Counted from the stretch's first letter, positions 1 through 9,799 are shown. The stretch: 64,000 nt of DNA from Sphingobium fontiphilum (GCF_014196635.1 NZ_JACIEB010000004.1:62001-126000); one strand, 5' to 3'. Translations and numbers: made by a program. Notes: generated from the letters alone by a model not told the origin.

Positions 1-954
1 GCCGACCTTGATCTGCGCGACGCGCGCCAGGGTGCGTTCGACCACTTCGTCGTAAATGTCCTGATGCACCAGCATGCGGGTCGGAAAAGCGCAGCCCTGG
101 CCGCTCATCATGCCGATCGACCCGTCCACGCCAAAGGCGCAGGCCGGATCGAGATCGGCGTCGGGAAAGATGAGATTGGCCGACTTGCCGCCCAGTTCCA
201 GCACGGCGGGCTTGATCTGCTCAGCGCAGGCCGCAAGAATCTTGCGCGCCGTCACTGGCCCGCCGGTAAAGCTCACCTTCTCGACCAGCTTGTGGCGCAC
301 CAGCGCCTCGCCGGCGGCGACCGAGCCGGGCACCATGTTGATGACGCCTGCGGGGATGCCCGCTTCGGCTGCAAGTTGCATGAACAATTCGCCCGAATAG
401 GGCGTCATTTCCGACGGCTTCACCACCACGGTGTTGCCCGCCGCGATCGCCGGAGCGACTTTCATGCCCAGCGAGATCAGCGGACCGTTCCATGTGATGA
501 TGAGACCGATGACGCCATAGGGTTCCGCCAGCGTGTAGCCCAGCTCGCCGCGCCCCATGACGGTCCCGTTGACCTGGCCCTCGATCCGGTCCGCCCAGCC
601 GGCATAATATTCGATCCAGTTGGCGGCTATCGAAGCGCCGAAAATCGCGAACAGCGCGGGCGTGCCATTGTCGAGCGCGCCCAGCCGGCCAAACTCTTGC
701 GCGTTGGCGCGAACCAGATCGGCAAGGCGGCGCAGCATACGCGCCCGTTCCTGCGGGTCGGACCGCCGCCATGTCGTGAAGGCAGTGGCGGCCGCCGCGA
801 CGGCCTCGTCTGTTTCTTCCGCGCCCGCGAGCGGCACCGTGCCGGTGGTGGATGCATCGGCAGGATAGATATGGTGATGCGTTCCGCCCGAGCCGGTGGT
901 GCGCTTCTCGTCGCCGATATGCAGGTGGACGGTAGGGACCGAGCGATCGTTCAT
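1..954 (-). CDS. NAD(P)-dependent aldehyde dehydrogenase, N-terminal 318 residues (gene runs off the window start)
   Basis: Oxidises an aldehyde to the acid with NAD(P)+ in the cytoplasm. Reading from the ATG at 954 the frame is open to base 1, giving 318 of the usual roughly 490 residues. Seen: the cofactor-binding VVVKPSEMTP segment, an FTGG loop, the catalytic glutamate in LELGGK (Glu253) and the catalytic cysteine in GQGCAFPTR (Cys288). The C-terminal oligomerisation region lies outside the window. It starts 47 bases downstream of the PQQ dehydrogenase on the same strand, so the pair probably forms an operon that oxidises an alcohol to an acid in two steps. Family assignment is firm; substrate unknown. 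Confidence 0.93.
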   Translation of the reverse strand, partial: MNDRSVPTVHLHIGDEKRTTGSGGTHHHIYPADASTTGTVPLAGAEETDEAVAAAATAFTTWRRSDPQERARMLRRLADLVRANAQEFGRLGALDNGTPALFAIFGASIAANWIEYYAGWADRIEGQVNGTVMGRGELGYTLAEPYGVIGLIITWNGPLISLGMKVAPAIAAGNTVVVKPSEMTPYSGELFMQLAAEAGIPAGVINMVPGSVAAGEALVRHKLVEKVSFTGGPVTARKILAACAEQIKPAVLELGGKSANLIFPDADLDPACAFGVDGSIGMMSGQGCAFPTRMLVHQDIYDEVVERTLARVAQIKVG

Positions 955-1001
955 CGAATTAACTCTCATTGCAGCACGCACGGCAGGCGTCGGTGGATGG
1001 A

Positions 1002-3443
1002 TCAGCGCTTCTCCTTGGGAAGCGCATAGGCATAGATGGCGTCGCCAGGCTTCGTGCCGAGGAAGGCGTGTCCGCCCGACGCCGTCACGACGAACTGACG
1101 CCCGCTCGCTTGCGACATATAGGTGATGGGGGTTGCCTGACCCGCCTGGGGCAAGCGACCGCGCCACAGAACCTTGCCTGTCGCGGTGTCGATGGCGCGC
1201 AGATATTTGTCCTGTGTCGCCGCGATGAAGATCAGGCCGCCCCGGGTGACGACCGATCCGCCCAGATTGGGCGTGCCGATCCTGAAAGGCAGCAAGGACG
1301 GCAGACCGAGCGGGCCGCTGTCGCGCGCGGTGCCCAGCGGATGCGACCACAGCAGCTTGCCGCTGTTAAGGTCGACGGCGCTGAGCCGTCCCCATGGCGG
1401 CGCCTGGCAGGGCGCGAACAGGGGAGACAGGAAGGGCAGGGAACGGACGGCAAAGGGCGTTCCCATCTGCGGCTGGATCATCTGTCCTTCAGGCTTGGGG
1501 GGGGCGCCCATGCCCATGGGTCGGACGCCCAGCCTGTCGGCCTCCTCGCGTTTCACCAATTGCACATAATTGCCGACATAATTGGTGTTGACGATCATCA
1601 GCCGCCGGTCGCGATCGATCGAAACCCCGCCCCAGTTCATGCCGCCCAGGAAACCGGGATAGGCGATGGTGGGCGAAAATCCCGGCGGAGTGAGCGTGCC
1701 TTCATAGCGCGCCTCGCGGAATTTTATGCGGCACCAGAGCTGGTCGAGGGGGGTGACGCCCCACATGTCCCGTTCCTCGACAGTCAGGCCGCGGAAAGAT
1801 GGCATGGCATCCGAAAAAGGTTGGGTCGGCGAGGCCCGTTCACCCGGCGCCATGCCCCCTTGCGGCACGGGATGTTCGGTCACAGGCTTGATCGGTCGGC
1901 CGGTTTCACGGTCGAGCACGAACAGTTCGCCCCGCTTTGTGGGCTGGATCAGCGCAGGACGCATGCCCTGCGCGGTGGGCAGGTCGATCAGCGTCGGCTG
2001 GGAAGCAACGTCATAGTCCCACAGGTCGTGATGGGTCGTCTGGAAACGCCACCGGGGACGCCCTGTCTCAGCGTCCAGGGCGACGACCGAACTCGACCAT
2101 GCCTCGTCGAACGGCCGCCGCTGCGCCCCCGCATAATCGGGCGGCGCGCCGCCGAGCGGAGCAAAGACCAGCCCCAGCTTTTCGTCCGCGCTCATCGGCG
2201 CCCAGCTATTGGGTGTCGAGGGCGTGTAGGTTTCGCCGGGCGGCGGCGCGCCGGTCCGGTCGGGGCGGCCAACGTCGAACGCCCAGCTAAGCTCGCCCGT
2301 GACGGCGTCGAATGCGCGGATTACACCGGATGGTTCGCCCCAATACATGCCATCGGCCACCCAGCCGCCCAGCACTATGCGCCCCCTGGCGATGGTCGGC
2401 GCCGATGTGACATAATAATAGCCTGCCGGAGCCTTGGGCATGCCGGCCTGCAGGTCGACGACGCCGTTGCGGCCGAACGAAGCGCATGCGCGCCCGGTGC
2501 GGGCATCGACGGCAAGCAGGCGGGCATCCACCGTGTTGGTGTAGATGCGTTCCGCGCAGGCGCCCGAAGCACCAGTAACCCGATGATAGGCAAGGCCGCG
2601 GCAATGGCCGTAAGTGGCCCCCTTTACATTGGTGTTGGCATGGAAGCGCCAACGCTGCTTGCCCGTCTCCCCGTCCAGCGCGACGATGTCGTTATAGTCG
2701 TTGCACAGATAGAGCGTGTCGCCGATCTTGAGCGGCGTAACCTCCAGCGAGGCCGGCGCACCGGCTGGCGCCGGGCCGAAATGATAGGTCCAGGCAAGTT
2801 CAAGCTTGTCGACATTGGCGGGCGTGAGCTGGGCAAGCGCGCTGAACCGCGTGCCCGCCGCGTCGCCGCCCCAGATCGGCCAGTCCTCGCCGGAGCCGTC
2901 CGTTGCGGGGGCGAGCGGCAATGGCCCCGGCGCCTGCGCCGCCATGCCCGCCTGGAACATGGGATCGGGCCGATCCGCGACGAACATCGCATTGGCGATC
3001 GCGCCCAGCCCGACGGCCAGCCCGAGACCGGCCAGCGCGATACCGAACCGCTTGCCAAGCGGCTGTTTGCTTTGCGGATGCAGTCGCCGCGCCGTCCACG
3101 GCAGGATGAACCAAAGGCCGATGGCGCAAGGGCCGGCCAGCCGGGCGAGGAGCGACCAGCCGGCGAAACCCGACTCGCCGACGGCCCATGCAACCGTGCC
3201 CAGCAGAAGGATGCCGAACAGCAAGGCGCCGCTCCGCCGACCCAACGCCACCAGAATGCCGCTGACAAGCGTCATCAACCCGGCGATCAGATAATAAGGC
3301 GATCCCCCCAATGTCAGGAGCTGGGTTCCGCCCACCGCCAGAACGGCCCCGACGAGGATCAGGAAGCCGGCAAAGAAATAGGGTCGGCGGAATATAGGGG
3401 CCCTGGATGTCATCCGGGTCGCATCATGGTCCGATCCCAACAT
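1002..3443 (-). CDS. Membrane-bound PQQ-dependent dehydrogenase, glucose/quinate dehydrogenase type
   Basis: Periplasmic quinoprotein that oxidises a sugar, polyol or alcohol and passes electrons to ubiquinone. The 813-residue product has about five hydrophobic segments in the first 150 residues, then a beta-propeller PQQ domain with repeated WRF/LW-type tryptophan motifs, the TPNSWAP stretch and HHDLWDYD, as in the E. coli membrane glucose dehydrogenase family (about 800 residues). The ATG at 3443 is chosen because an AGGAGAGG ribosome site lies just upstream; a further ATG at 3413 is possible. It is followed by an aldehyde dehydrogenase and is divergent from a LysR regulator that probably controls it. 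The exact substrate cannot be told. Confidence 0.92.
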   Translation of the reverse strand: MLGSDHDATRMTSRAPIFRRPYFFAGFLILVGAVLAVGGTQLLTLGGSPYYLIAGLMTLVSGILVALGRRSGALLFGILLLGTVAWAVGESGFAGWSLLARLAGPCAIGLWFILPWTARRLHPQSKQPLGKRFGIALAGLGLAVGLGAIANAMFVADRPDPMFQAGMAAQAPGPLPLAPATDGSGEDWPIWGGDAAGTRFSALAQLTPANVDKLELAWTYHFGPAPAGAPASLEVTPLKIGDTLYLCNDYNDIVALDGETGKQRWRFHANTNVKGATYGHCRGLAYHRVTGASGACAERIYTNTVDARLLAVDARTGRACASFGRNGVVDLQAGMPKAPAGYYYVTSAPTIARGRIVLGGWVADGMYWGEPSGVIRAFDAVTGELSWAFDVGRPDRTGAPPPGETYTPSTPNSWAPMSADEKLGLVFAPLGGAPPDYAGAQRRPFDEAWSSSVVALDAETGRPRWRFQTTHHDLWDYDVASQPTLIDLPTAQGMRPALIQPTKRGELFVLDRETGRPIKPVTEHPVPQGGMAPGERASPTQPFSDAMPSFRGLTVEERDMWGVTPLDQLWCRIKFREARYEGTLTPPGFSPTIAYPGFLGGMNWGGVSIDRDRRLMIVNTNYVGNYVQLVKREEADRLGVRPMGMGAPPKPEGQMIQPQMGTPFAVRSLPFLSPLFAPCQAPPWGRLSAVDLNSGKLLWSHPLGTARDSGPLGLPSLLPFRIGTPNLGGSVVTRGGLIFIAATQDKYLRAIDTATGKVLWRGRLPQAGQATPITYMSQASGRQFVVTASGGHAFLGTKPGDAIYAYALPKEKR

Positions 3444-3510
3444 TCCTTGTGCCTCTCCTGCCCCATTTTTTGCGTCGGCAATGTCTAGCGAACCGCCCTT
3501 GAGCCTGTAT

Positions 3511-3540
3511 ATGTTCAAATTTGATCGCATTATGTTCAAA
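3511..3540. promoter_or_regulatory. Candidate LysR operator: two ATGTTCAAA direct repeats
   Basis: The 114-base divergent gap between the PQQ dehydrogenase and the LysR gene carries ATGTTCAAA at 3511-3519 and again at 3532-3540. They are 21 bases apart, that is two helical turns. The first copy extends into the palindrome TCAAATTTGA. Placement and spacing suit a LysR-type binding region serving both genes. This is inference from position and symmetry. Confidence 0.45.
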
Positions 3541-3557
3541 AATGTCGGGAGGGGTGC

Positions 3558-4430
3558 TTGGAACGGCAGTGGGATGATCTGCGCATTTTTCTGGAAGTCA
3601 CGCGCGCCCAGTATATCCCTGCCGCCGCCCGGGCGCTCGCACTCAGCGACGCGACTGTCCGCCGACGGCTTGCCGCGCTGGAAGCGCAGCTTGGCGTGGC
3701 GCTGTTTGACAGGGTCGACGGGGCGCACAAGCCAACGCGGGCGGGCATGCAGCTTCTTCCCGTGGTCGAGGATATGGAGCGCAAATCGCAGGAGGCCATC
3801 GAGAGGCTGCATAACGCCGACCAGCGTATTGAAGGGTTGGTGCGGCTCGGCGCGCCGGATGGCATATCCGCCTTGCTGCTGGCGCCCCGGCTCGCTCGCT
3901 TCCAGGCCGCGCACCCGGACCTGGATGTCGAGATGGTCAGCCTGACCCATGCCGTCGACCTTCGCCGGAGGGAGGCCGATATTGCGGTCGTATGGGACAG
4001 GCCAGATCGCGGAGAGCACCGCATTTCCGCGCTTCGCCCGGTGACGATGAGGCTCTATGCGGCCCGGAGCTATCTGGAGGCGCATGCGCCGATCAGGAGC
4101 ATCGAGGACCTGAAATCGCACAGGTTCGTCGGTTATCCCCTGTCCTCGCCGATCGCGCAAAGTCTTGCCAAGATGCTTTCGGAATTTGAGCAGAATGTCA
4201 GGCTGGCCTTCACCAGTCCGAACATCCTGGTGCAGGCGGCGGTCGCGACCGAGGGCGGCGGCATCATCATGCTGCCGCGTTACGTCGCTGACCAACGACC
4301 CGCCCTGCGGGAAATACTGCCCGAAGCATTCGCGGCGTCCCTGCAATTATGGCTGCTCATCCATAAGGAGGTCGCCCGACTCGCGCGGATACAGTCGGTC
4401 GCCGCACTGGTCAGGTCATGCTTCCCATGA
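3558..4430 (+). CDS. LysR-family transcriptional regulator
   Basis: DNA-binding regulator of 290 residues, the usual LTTR length. The N-terminal winged helix-turn-helix covers about residues 1-65 (AAARALALSDATVRRRLAALE, then LGVALFDR), followed by a periplasmic-binding-protein-like effector domain. The start is a TTG at 3558 preceded by GGGAGGGG. It is divergent from the PQQ dehydrogenase/ALDH pair, the classic LysR arrangement, so it probably activates that operon in response to an alcohol or acid intermediate. The effector is unknown. Confidence 0.92.
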   Translation: MERQWDDLRIFLEVTRAQYIPAAARALALSDATVRRRLAALEAQLGVALFDRVDGAHKPTRAGMQLLPVVEDMERKSQEAIERLHNADQRIEGLVRLGAPDGISALLLAPRLARFQAAHPDLDVEMVSLTHAVDLRRREADIAVVWDRPDRGEHRISALRPVTMRLYAARSYLEAHAPIRSIEDLKSHRFVGYPLSSPIAQSLAKMLSEFEQNVRLAFTSPNILVQAAVATEGGGIIMLPRYVADQRPALREILPEAFAASLQLWLLIHKEVARLARIQSVAALVRSCFP

Positions 4431-4601
4431 TCGCGCCGCAACGGGAAGCGCCGCCCATTTCCATTCAATCGCCAGCCATGATTTGCCGCCCAGCCGGTTC
4501 CATGCCGTCATTCAGCACAATCGATTTGCAATTGGAAGACGCGCAACCCCTGCCGCCCGCCCGCCCTCACCTCTATGCTCGCTCGCCGGGAGGAGTTGCA
4601 T

Positions 4602-5879
4602 ATGGCCGGCGGGAACGTCACGAAGGACAGCAGTAGGACCTATATTCTGATCATCCTTTGCCTTGTGTATTTTTGCTACACGCTGGATCGCAATGCGATC
4701 GTGGTTTCGCAGGAGCTTTGGCGGAAGGAGTTCGACCTGACCGACACGCAGGTCGGCATGATCACCGGCACAGCCTATGGCATCAGCTATGGTCTGGCGG
4801 GCATTCCCCTGGGTTGGGCAGCCGATCGGTTTAACCAGCGATCATTGCTCGCCACCCTGCTGACGGTGTGGAGCGCACTCACCGTTCTTTGTGGCCTGGG
4901 CACCGCTTATGTCCACCTGCTATTGACCCGCATCGGCGTCGCCGCGGCAGAATCGGGCGGGGGGCCGACGTCCATGTCGATCATTGCGGACGTCTTCCCG
5001 CCCGAACGAAGGGCGAGCGCGGCCAGCACCTTTTACGCGAGCACAGGCCTTGGTGCGCTGCTCAGTTTTTCTGTCGGGGCCTATGTCGCCGCCCAATGGG
5101 GCTGGCGCGCCCTGTTTATCCTGTCGGGACTGCCTGGCCTTTTGCTGGCGGCAATCATGCTGACGACCATGAAACTGCCCCACCATGCGGTGACGGGTCA
5201 GGGCCGCGCCGTCACCCTGGCGCAAATTCCGGCTGCGGCCTGGTCAATCCTGCGTCACCCGATCCTCCGCTACATCTATGTCGGCGCCGGGCTCTACACG
5301 CTTGCCGCAACCGGCTTCAGCATCTGGATCATTTCCTTCCTTGTCCGCAAGCACGGGCTGTCGCTGGAAATCGCCGGCACGATCGTCGCGGTGGGGATAG
5401 GCCTGTTTTCGATCGCTGGCCTGCTGCTGGGCGGCGTCCTGGCCGACCAGGCGCGGTCCCGCTTCGGACTGGCGGGCATATTGTTGGTCGTGGCGGTCGC
5501 CGCGCTGGTAAACCTGGTTTTTGGCCTGTCCGCTATTCTGTCCGCCAACCTGGTCGTCGTAATCCTTGGCGTCTGCGGTTTCGGGGCGAGCGGGGCGCTG
5601 TTTTCCGGGCCGACCAATGCGGCGATCAGTGAATTGGCGAAGCCTCAGCAGCGGGGCATTTCCTTCGCCCTGTTCGCGGTTCTCGCCAACCTGGTCGGTT
5701 CGGGCATAGGCCCGATTGCGATTGGCGCGATCGCCGACATGACGGCCGCTCGATCCCCCGGCGGCCAGTCGCTCGGCTCCGCAATGGCGATCATCCTGAT
5801 GTTGCAGCTATTGACGGCGTCGGTCTATTGGCTGGGGGCCCGAAAGATCGGCAGGCCGCTTGCGGCAGCCGCGGCCTGA
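4602..5879 (+). CDS. MFS transporter, spinster/ACS-like, 425 residues
   Basis: Twelve-helix major facilitator permease of the inner membrane. Seen: the early helix-1 motif YTLDRNAIVVSQE, the loop 2-3 signature GWAADRFNQR, and the helix-4/5 ESGGGPTSMSIIADVFPPERR stretch. An upstream ATG at 4575 exists, but GGGAGGAG at 4588-4595 sits six bases before the ATG at 4602, which decides the start. A close paralogue lies at 47045-48349 (same LDRNAI and AESGG motifs). The stop is one base from the convergent AraC gene. Probable role: uptake of an organic acid or aromatic substrate of this island; the substrate is not deducible. Confidence 0.93.
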   Translation: MAGGNVTKDSSRTYILIILCLVYFCYTLDRNAIVVSQELWRKEFDLTDTQVGMITGTAYGISYGLAGIPLGWAADRFNQRSLLATLLTVWSALTVLCGLGTAYVHLLLTRIGVAAAESGGGPTSMSIIADVFPPERRASAASTFYASTGLGALLSFSVGAYVAAQWGWRALFILSGLPGLLLAAIMLTTMKLPHHAVTGQGRAVTLAQIPAAAWSILRHPILRYIYVGAGLYTLAATGFSIWIISFLVRKHGLSLEIAGTIVAVGIGLFSIAGLLLGGVLADQARSRFGLAGILLVVAVAALVNLVFGLSAILSANLVVVILGVCGFGASGALFSGPTNAAISELAKPQQRGISFALFAVLANLVGSGIGPIAIGAIADMTAARSPGGQSLGSAMAIILMLQLLTASVYWLGARKIGRPLAAAAA

Positions 5880-5880
5880 C

Positions 5881-6765
5881 CTATTCTGCATTGCCATCGC
5901 GATAGGCGACGGGCGAAACGCCGACCGCTTTGTGAAACGCGGCGGTAAAGGCCGCCGTGCCGCCGAAGCCGCACCGGTAGGCGACCTGCTTGATCAGCAG
6001 GTCGGATTCTTTCAGCAGCGTGCGCGCCATCTGGATGCGGCGGTCGGCGACATAGCTGCGGAACGTCTGGCCGGTGGTCGCCTTGAACAAGGCGCTGAAA
6101 TGACGCGCGCCAAGATCGAGCGTGGCGGCGACATCGTGAACCGACAGGCTGGCGCCGGCCTGTTCCACCAGGTCGCGAACCTTGCGCATCTCGCGCTCGC
6201 CCAGTCGATCGCGGGTTTCGGCGCCGTTTGGCAAGCCGGCCAGACCCCGCAATTCGCATGCGACAAGGGTGAGCAGCGATTCAATCTGAATGTCGCTGGC
6301 GAAGCCGGGAGACTGAAGCTCCTCGGCCAGCATCAGCATATGCCGCTGCAACCGCACATTGGCGGCGCTGTCAACGCGTTGCAGTGAGCAGTCGCTCCAG
6401 TCCCAGTCAAAGGGGGTCAGCGACGTCATGCGGGATGGATCGAAAAGGCAAGTCAGCGTGCGCAGCCGCGGCTGATCCCAACGATGGCGCATGCGCGTGC
6501 CCGGCGGTGCGAAGCTGAGCGGGCCGTTGATCGAGGCCGCGCCGTCGAACCGATCAAGATAGGTCCGGTCGTAGCTGTCATCCATGAGGATCATATCGAT
6601 CCAGCAAAGTTTGGAGGCGACCGAAACCATGCCGCCCATCGGCCAATGCATGTCATTCACCCGCGCATAATAAAATGCCCCGGACCGTTCGCCCTCGCTC
6701 AAGGTGAATTGGGGGCCCGCTGATTCGACGACCCTGTCAGTCCAGTGGTCGATTGTTTCAGCCAC
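5881..6765 (-). CDS. AraC-family transcriptional regulator
   Basis: 294-residue regulator with an N-terminal sensing region and a C-terminal double helix-turn-helix (about residues 190-290). The first helix pair lies around VHDVAATLDLGARHFSALFK and the second around LIKQVAYRCGFGGTAAFTAAF. The start is a GTG at 6765 preceded by ACAGGAGAGG. It is divergent from TonB receptor 1 (6965), with a 199-base shared upstream region, and convergent with the MFS gene. Its most likely targets are the receptor operon and itself. It resembles in layout the AraC genes at 14407 and 38311. Confidence 0.92.
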   Translation of the reverse strand: MAETIDHWTDRVVESAGPQFTLSEGERSGAFYYARVNDMHWPMGGMVSVASKLCWIDMILMDDSYDRTYLDRFDGAASINGPLSFAPPGTRMRHRWDQPRLRTLTCLFDPSRMTSLTPFDWDWSDCSLQRVDSAANVRLQRHMLMLAEELQSPGFASDIQIESLLTLVACELRGLAGLPNGAETRDRLGEREMRKVRDLVEQAGASLSVHDVAATLDLGARHFSALFKATTGQTFRSYVADRRIQMARTLLKESDLLIKQVAYRCGFGGTAAFTAAFHKAVGVSPVAYRDGNAE

Positions 6766-6964
6766 TTACCTCTCCTGTGTTTCCGCATTTTACGCTGCGT
6801 CGGCTGGCGGAGTCAAATGGCAGCGCCTTCCATGTAATTGCGCCAAACATTCACGACATTCGCCGAAAGGCGGACCGATTGCGGGAAACGCCCGGCATCC
6901 TCACGAAGGAGAGACACAGATCGGGAAGTGAACCGGTCGGACTATCTTGCCTGCGGAGGGGATT

Positions 6965-9346
6965 ATGACTTCACAAAATATTGTCAGGATGACGGCCTGC
7001 GCCGTCGTCGCGCTGTGCTGGAACGGCAGCGGCATGGCGCAGACGACGGATCCAGCTTCGAATGCCACGGACGACATCATCGTGACCGCGCGCCGGTCGG
7101 CCGAAAGCATCCAGTCGGTGCCCGTCAGTATTGCTGCGCTTTCGAACGAAGCATTGCGCGAGGCGTCGATATCCACTCCCGAAGACCTGATGCGGTCGGT
7201 GCCCGGCGTCTATCTGGTCGGGAGTTCCACCCGCACCAACACCATCTATTCGATCCGTGGCCAGACCCGCGCGACGCTGGGTTTCGGCCAGCCTTCGGTC
7301 GTCAGCTATTTCGCCGAAGTGCCCGACCCCACGCTTGGCAGCGCCACGGCGCAATTCGACATGGCGTCTGTTCAGGTGCTCAAAGGCCCGCAGGGCACGC
7401 TGTTCGGCCGCAACACCACCGGAGGCGCAATCCTCTTCTCACCGGCGCGGCCGAGCTGGTCGCTCGAAGGCTATGCGCAGGGGAGTCTGGGCAATTACGA
7501 CATGCGCGCGCTGGAAGGCGTCATCAACCTGCCCATCGCGGACCAGGCGGTGGCCTTGCGCGTCGGTGGCCAGATGCGGCGGCGCGACGGTTATACCCGA
7601 AACCTGGGCATCGGCGGCAATCCCGACGACGTCCATTCCGACGCGATCCGCGCCTCCCTGCTGGTCGAGCCGGGCGACACGATCAGCAACCTTCTGATCG
7701 TCGATTATTACAAGAGCTCGACCAACGGTCCCGGCGGCGTGCTCGACGAAGTGCTTCCCGGCGCCAGCCTCCTCGACCTGGCCGGCATCCGCGGCGCGAT
7801 GCTTGCCCAACTCGCGACGCTGAAAGCCGCTGGCAGGCGCACGACGTTCAGCGACGTGCCCTCGTTCGAGCGGCTAAAGCGCATCGGTATCACCAACCGT
7901 ACCGAACTCAGCCTGGGCGGCATGACGCTCACCAACATCTTCGGCTATCGCGCCGTTGACCTTAACGTCATGTTCAACGTCGACGGCGTGGATGCGCTGA
8001 CGGCGGACGGGAGCGGGGTTTTCCCGGCGGGCTTGCGGGTCGCCTATGTCAATGGCGGCCTTCGCAGCGACATCGAACAATATACCAACGAACTGCAAGC
8101 CTCCGGCACGCTGTTCAACGATCGGCTCAAATGGCTGGTCGGAGGCTTCTACCTCAAGAGCACGCCGGACGGCCCAACCGGATCGGACATTGATGCGCTG
8201 AAGGTCGCCGGGACCGCGGGCACGCCCTTCGGCTATGAATATTACCGCCAGACCAGCAAGGCGCTGTTCGCCAACATCGCCTTTCAGATCGTGGCGGACG
8301 TCACTCTCAATGCCGGCTACCGCCAAACCTGGGACCAGGCGCGTTCCTGCACGGGCACCGACCTTGCCGGGCTGGGCAATCTGGTTGACGCCGACGCCTG
8401 TTATGGCGGCAGCGCAGCCATCGGCAAGCGAGCGGTGCTGACGTCGAAATCTCATGCGCCAACCTGGACCATCGGCCTTGACTGGCAGGCGACCGACGAT
8501 CTCTTCTTCTATGTCACGTCAAGGCGCGGTTATCGCACGGGCGGCATCAACCCGCCCAAGCTCGGCGGCACGCTGATCCCCTATCAGAGCTTCGCACCGG
8601 AAAAGGTCACCGATCTGGAAATCGGCATGCGGTCCGAATGGAATGTCGGGGACGTGCGCGGTCGCCTGAACATATCGGCCTTCCGCGCCGATTATTCGGA
8701 TGTCCAGATCGGCCTGACTGGCGTGCGCACCGCTGCGGGGTGTATCGTGGGCGACCCGGTCCGGGGCGAGTTTCCCTATTCGCCTGACGGCAATTGCGAC
8801 ACAAGCGACGATCCGGCGAGCGGCGGGCTGCTCGCCAATCTTGGCAAGACGCGCGTATCGGGGGTGGAATTCGACTTCCATGTTGAACCCCTGACTGGTC
8901 TCGGCCTTGATGTTTCAGGCACTTTTCTCGATCCCAAGACGCGGTCGCTCAGCGCCAATCCGGTGCTCAGCCCCTATATCGTCGGGACTGAAGTGCCGTT
9001 CCAATACAGCCCCAAAACCAGTATATCAGCCGGTGTCCGTTATGAGACCGCCATTGATCCGATCGCTGGCAAGCTCGTGCTTAACGCGGACTATTATTAT
9101 TCCGGCAAGGTTCTGCTGAACAATTATCTCGCACCATCCTATGGCCTGTTCAATTTGCGCGCGGGCCTGAACGATATCGCAAACAAGCCGATCGACCTTT
9201 CGGTCTTCGTTCGTAACGCCACCAACAAACGATATGTTTCAGCCGGCGGCGTCAGCGGCGCCACACTTGGCGTCACCGTCAACTATCTGGGCGAACCGCG
9301 CATGGTCGGCGTCGAACTGCGCTACCGCTTTGGCGGCTATCGCTGA
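6965..9346 (+). CDS. TonB-dependent outer-membrane receptor 1
   Basis: Outer-membrane active transporter driven by TonB. The 793-residue product has a signal peptide ending near SGMAQ, a plug starting with DDIIVTARR and containing QVLKGPQGTLFGRNTTGGA, and a C-terminal barrel ending in ELRYRFGGYR with the terminal aromatic-rich strand. The ATG at 6965 has GGAGGGG five bases upstream; the TTG at 6947 does not. It heads a probable operon with the epoxide-hydrolase-like gene (24 bases on) and the phosphotransferase. The divergent AraC gene is the likely regulator. Paralogous to receptors at 24900, 29097 and 60593. Ligand unknown. Confidence 0.95.
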   Translation: MTSQNIVRMTACAVVALCWNGSGMAQTTDPASNATDDIIVTARRSAESIQSVPVSIAALSNEALREASISTPEDLMRSVPGVYLVGSSTRTNTIYSIRGQTRATLGFGQPSVVSYFAEVPDPTLGSATAQFDMASVQVLKGPQGTLFGRNTTGGAILFSPARPSWSLEGYAQGSLGNYDMRALEGVINLPIADQAVALRVGGQMRRRDGYTRNLGIGGNPDDVHSDAIRASLLVEPGDTISNLLIVDYYKSSTNGPGGVLDEVLPGASLLDLAGIRGAMLAQLATLKAAGRRTTFSDVPSFERLKRIGITNRTELSLGGMTLTNIFGYRAVDLNVMFNVDGVDALTADGSGVFPAGLRVAYVNGGLRSDIEQYTNELQASGTLFNDRLKWLVGGFYLKSTPDGPTGSDIDALKVAGTAGTPFGYEYYRQTSKALFANIAFQIVADVTLNAGYRQTWDQARSCTGTDLAGLGNLVDADACYGGSAAIGKRAVLTSKSHAPTWTIGLDWQATDDLFFYVTSRRGYRTGGINPPKLGGTLIPYQSFAPEKVTDLEIGMRSEWNVGDVRGRLNISAFRADYSDVQIGLTGVRTAAGCIVGDPVRGEFPYSPDGNCDTSDDPASGGLLANLGKTRVSGVEFDFHVEPLTGLGLDVSGTFLDPKTRSLSANPVLSPYIVGTEVPFQYSPKTSISAGVRYETAIDPIAGKLVLNADYYYSGKVLLNNYLAPSYGLFNLRAGLNDIANKPIDLSVFVRNATNKRYVSAGGVSGATLGVTVNYLGEPRMVGVELRYRFGGYR

Positions 9347-9370
9347 CATCAAGGACTGGATGCTCATCAC

Positions 9371-9799
9371 ATGACCGCCAACCCCGAAACCATTGTCCGC
9401 ACTTTCCTGTCGACGCTGCACGCGGAGGGCCAACCGGATTTTGACGCCATCGCCGGAATGTTCACCGACGACGGCTATTATTTCCCGCTGGTCCCCGCCC
9501 GGCCGCCCATTGTCGGTCCGGCTGCGGTGGCGGCCGAGTTGGATCGACAGTTCATGCTCTACCGCGACTGCCGGTGCGACCTCATGCACATCGCCGTCAC
9601 CGGCTCTGTAGTGTTGACCGAGCGGAGGGACAGGGTCACGATGCTGGCGAATGAACTGACCGGCTTTCCGCATGAATTCGACGTCGTCGTTTCGGTCTGC
9701 GGCGTCTTTGAAACGCGTGACGGGCGGATCAGCGGCTGGCGCGACTATTGGGACCCGGCTGATATCGCGAGCCAGGTCGCCGCGGGATCGGGCAAATGA
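9371..9799 (+). CDS. Limonene-1,2-epoxide-hydrolase-like NTF2-fold protein
   Basis: 142-residue cytoplasmic protein of the SnoaL/NTF2 fold, closest in feel to limonene-1,2-epoxide hydrolase. Seen: the ER-R-D segment (Arg85, Asp87) and the WRDYWD segment (Arg124, Asp125, Asp128), which match the Arg-x-Asp plus Asp arrangement that activates water in that family. Whether it truly opens epoxides is inference. It lies 24 bases after TonB receptor 1, and its stop overlaps the start of the phosphotransferase by four bases (ATGA), so the two are translationally coupled. A second member with the same residues is at 27427-27801. Confidence 0.82.
   Translation: MTANPETIVRTFLSTLHAEGQPDFDAIAGMFTDDGYYFPLVPARPPIVGPAAVAAELDRQFMLYRDCRCDLMHIAVTGSVVLTERRDRVTMLANELTGFPHEFDVVVSVCGVFETRDGRISGWRDYWDPADIASQVAAGSGK

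Noticed and set aside
969-3488. Long plus-strand open frame opposite the PQQ dehydrogenase
   Set aside because: It mirrors the codon structure of the dehydrogenase on the other strand, is rich in Arg/Gly/His and has no family motif; a by-product of high GC.
3444-4346. Upstream extension of the PQQ dehydrogenase frame
   Set aside because: The frame stays open but runs through the promoter gap and the opposite LysR gene; the ribosome site and transmembrane N-terminus fix the start at 3443.
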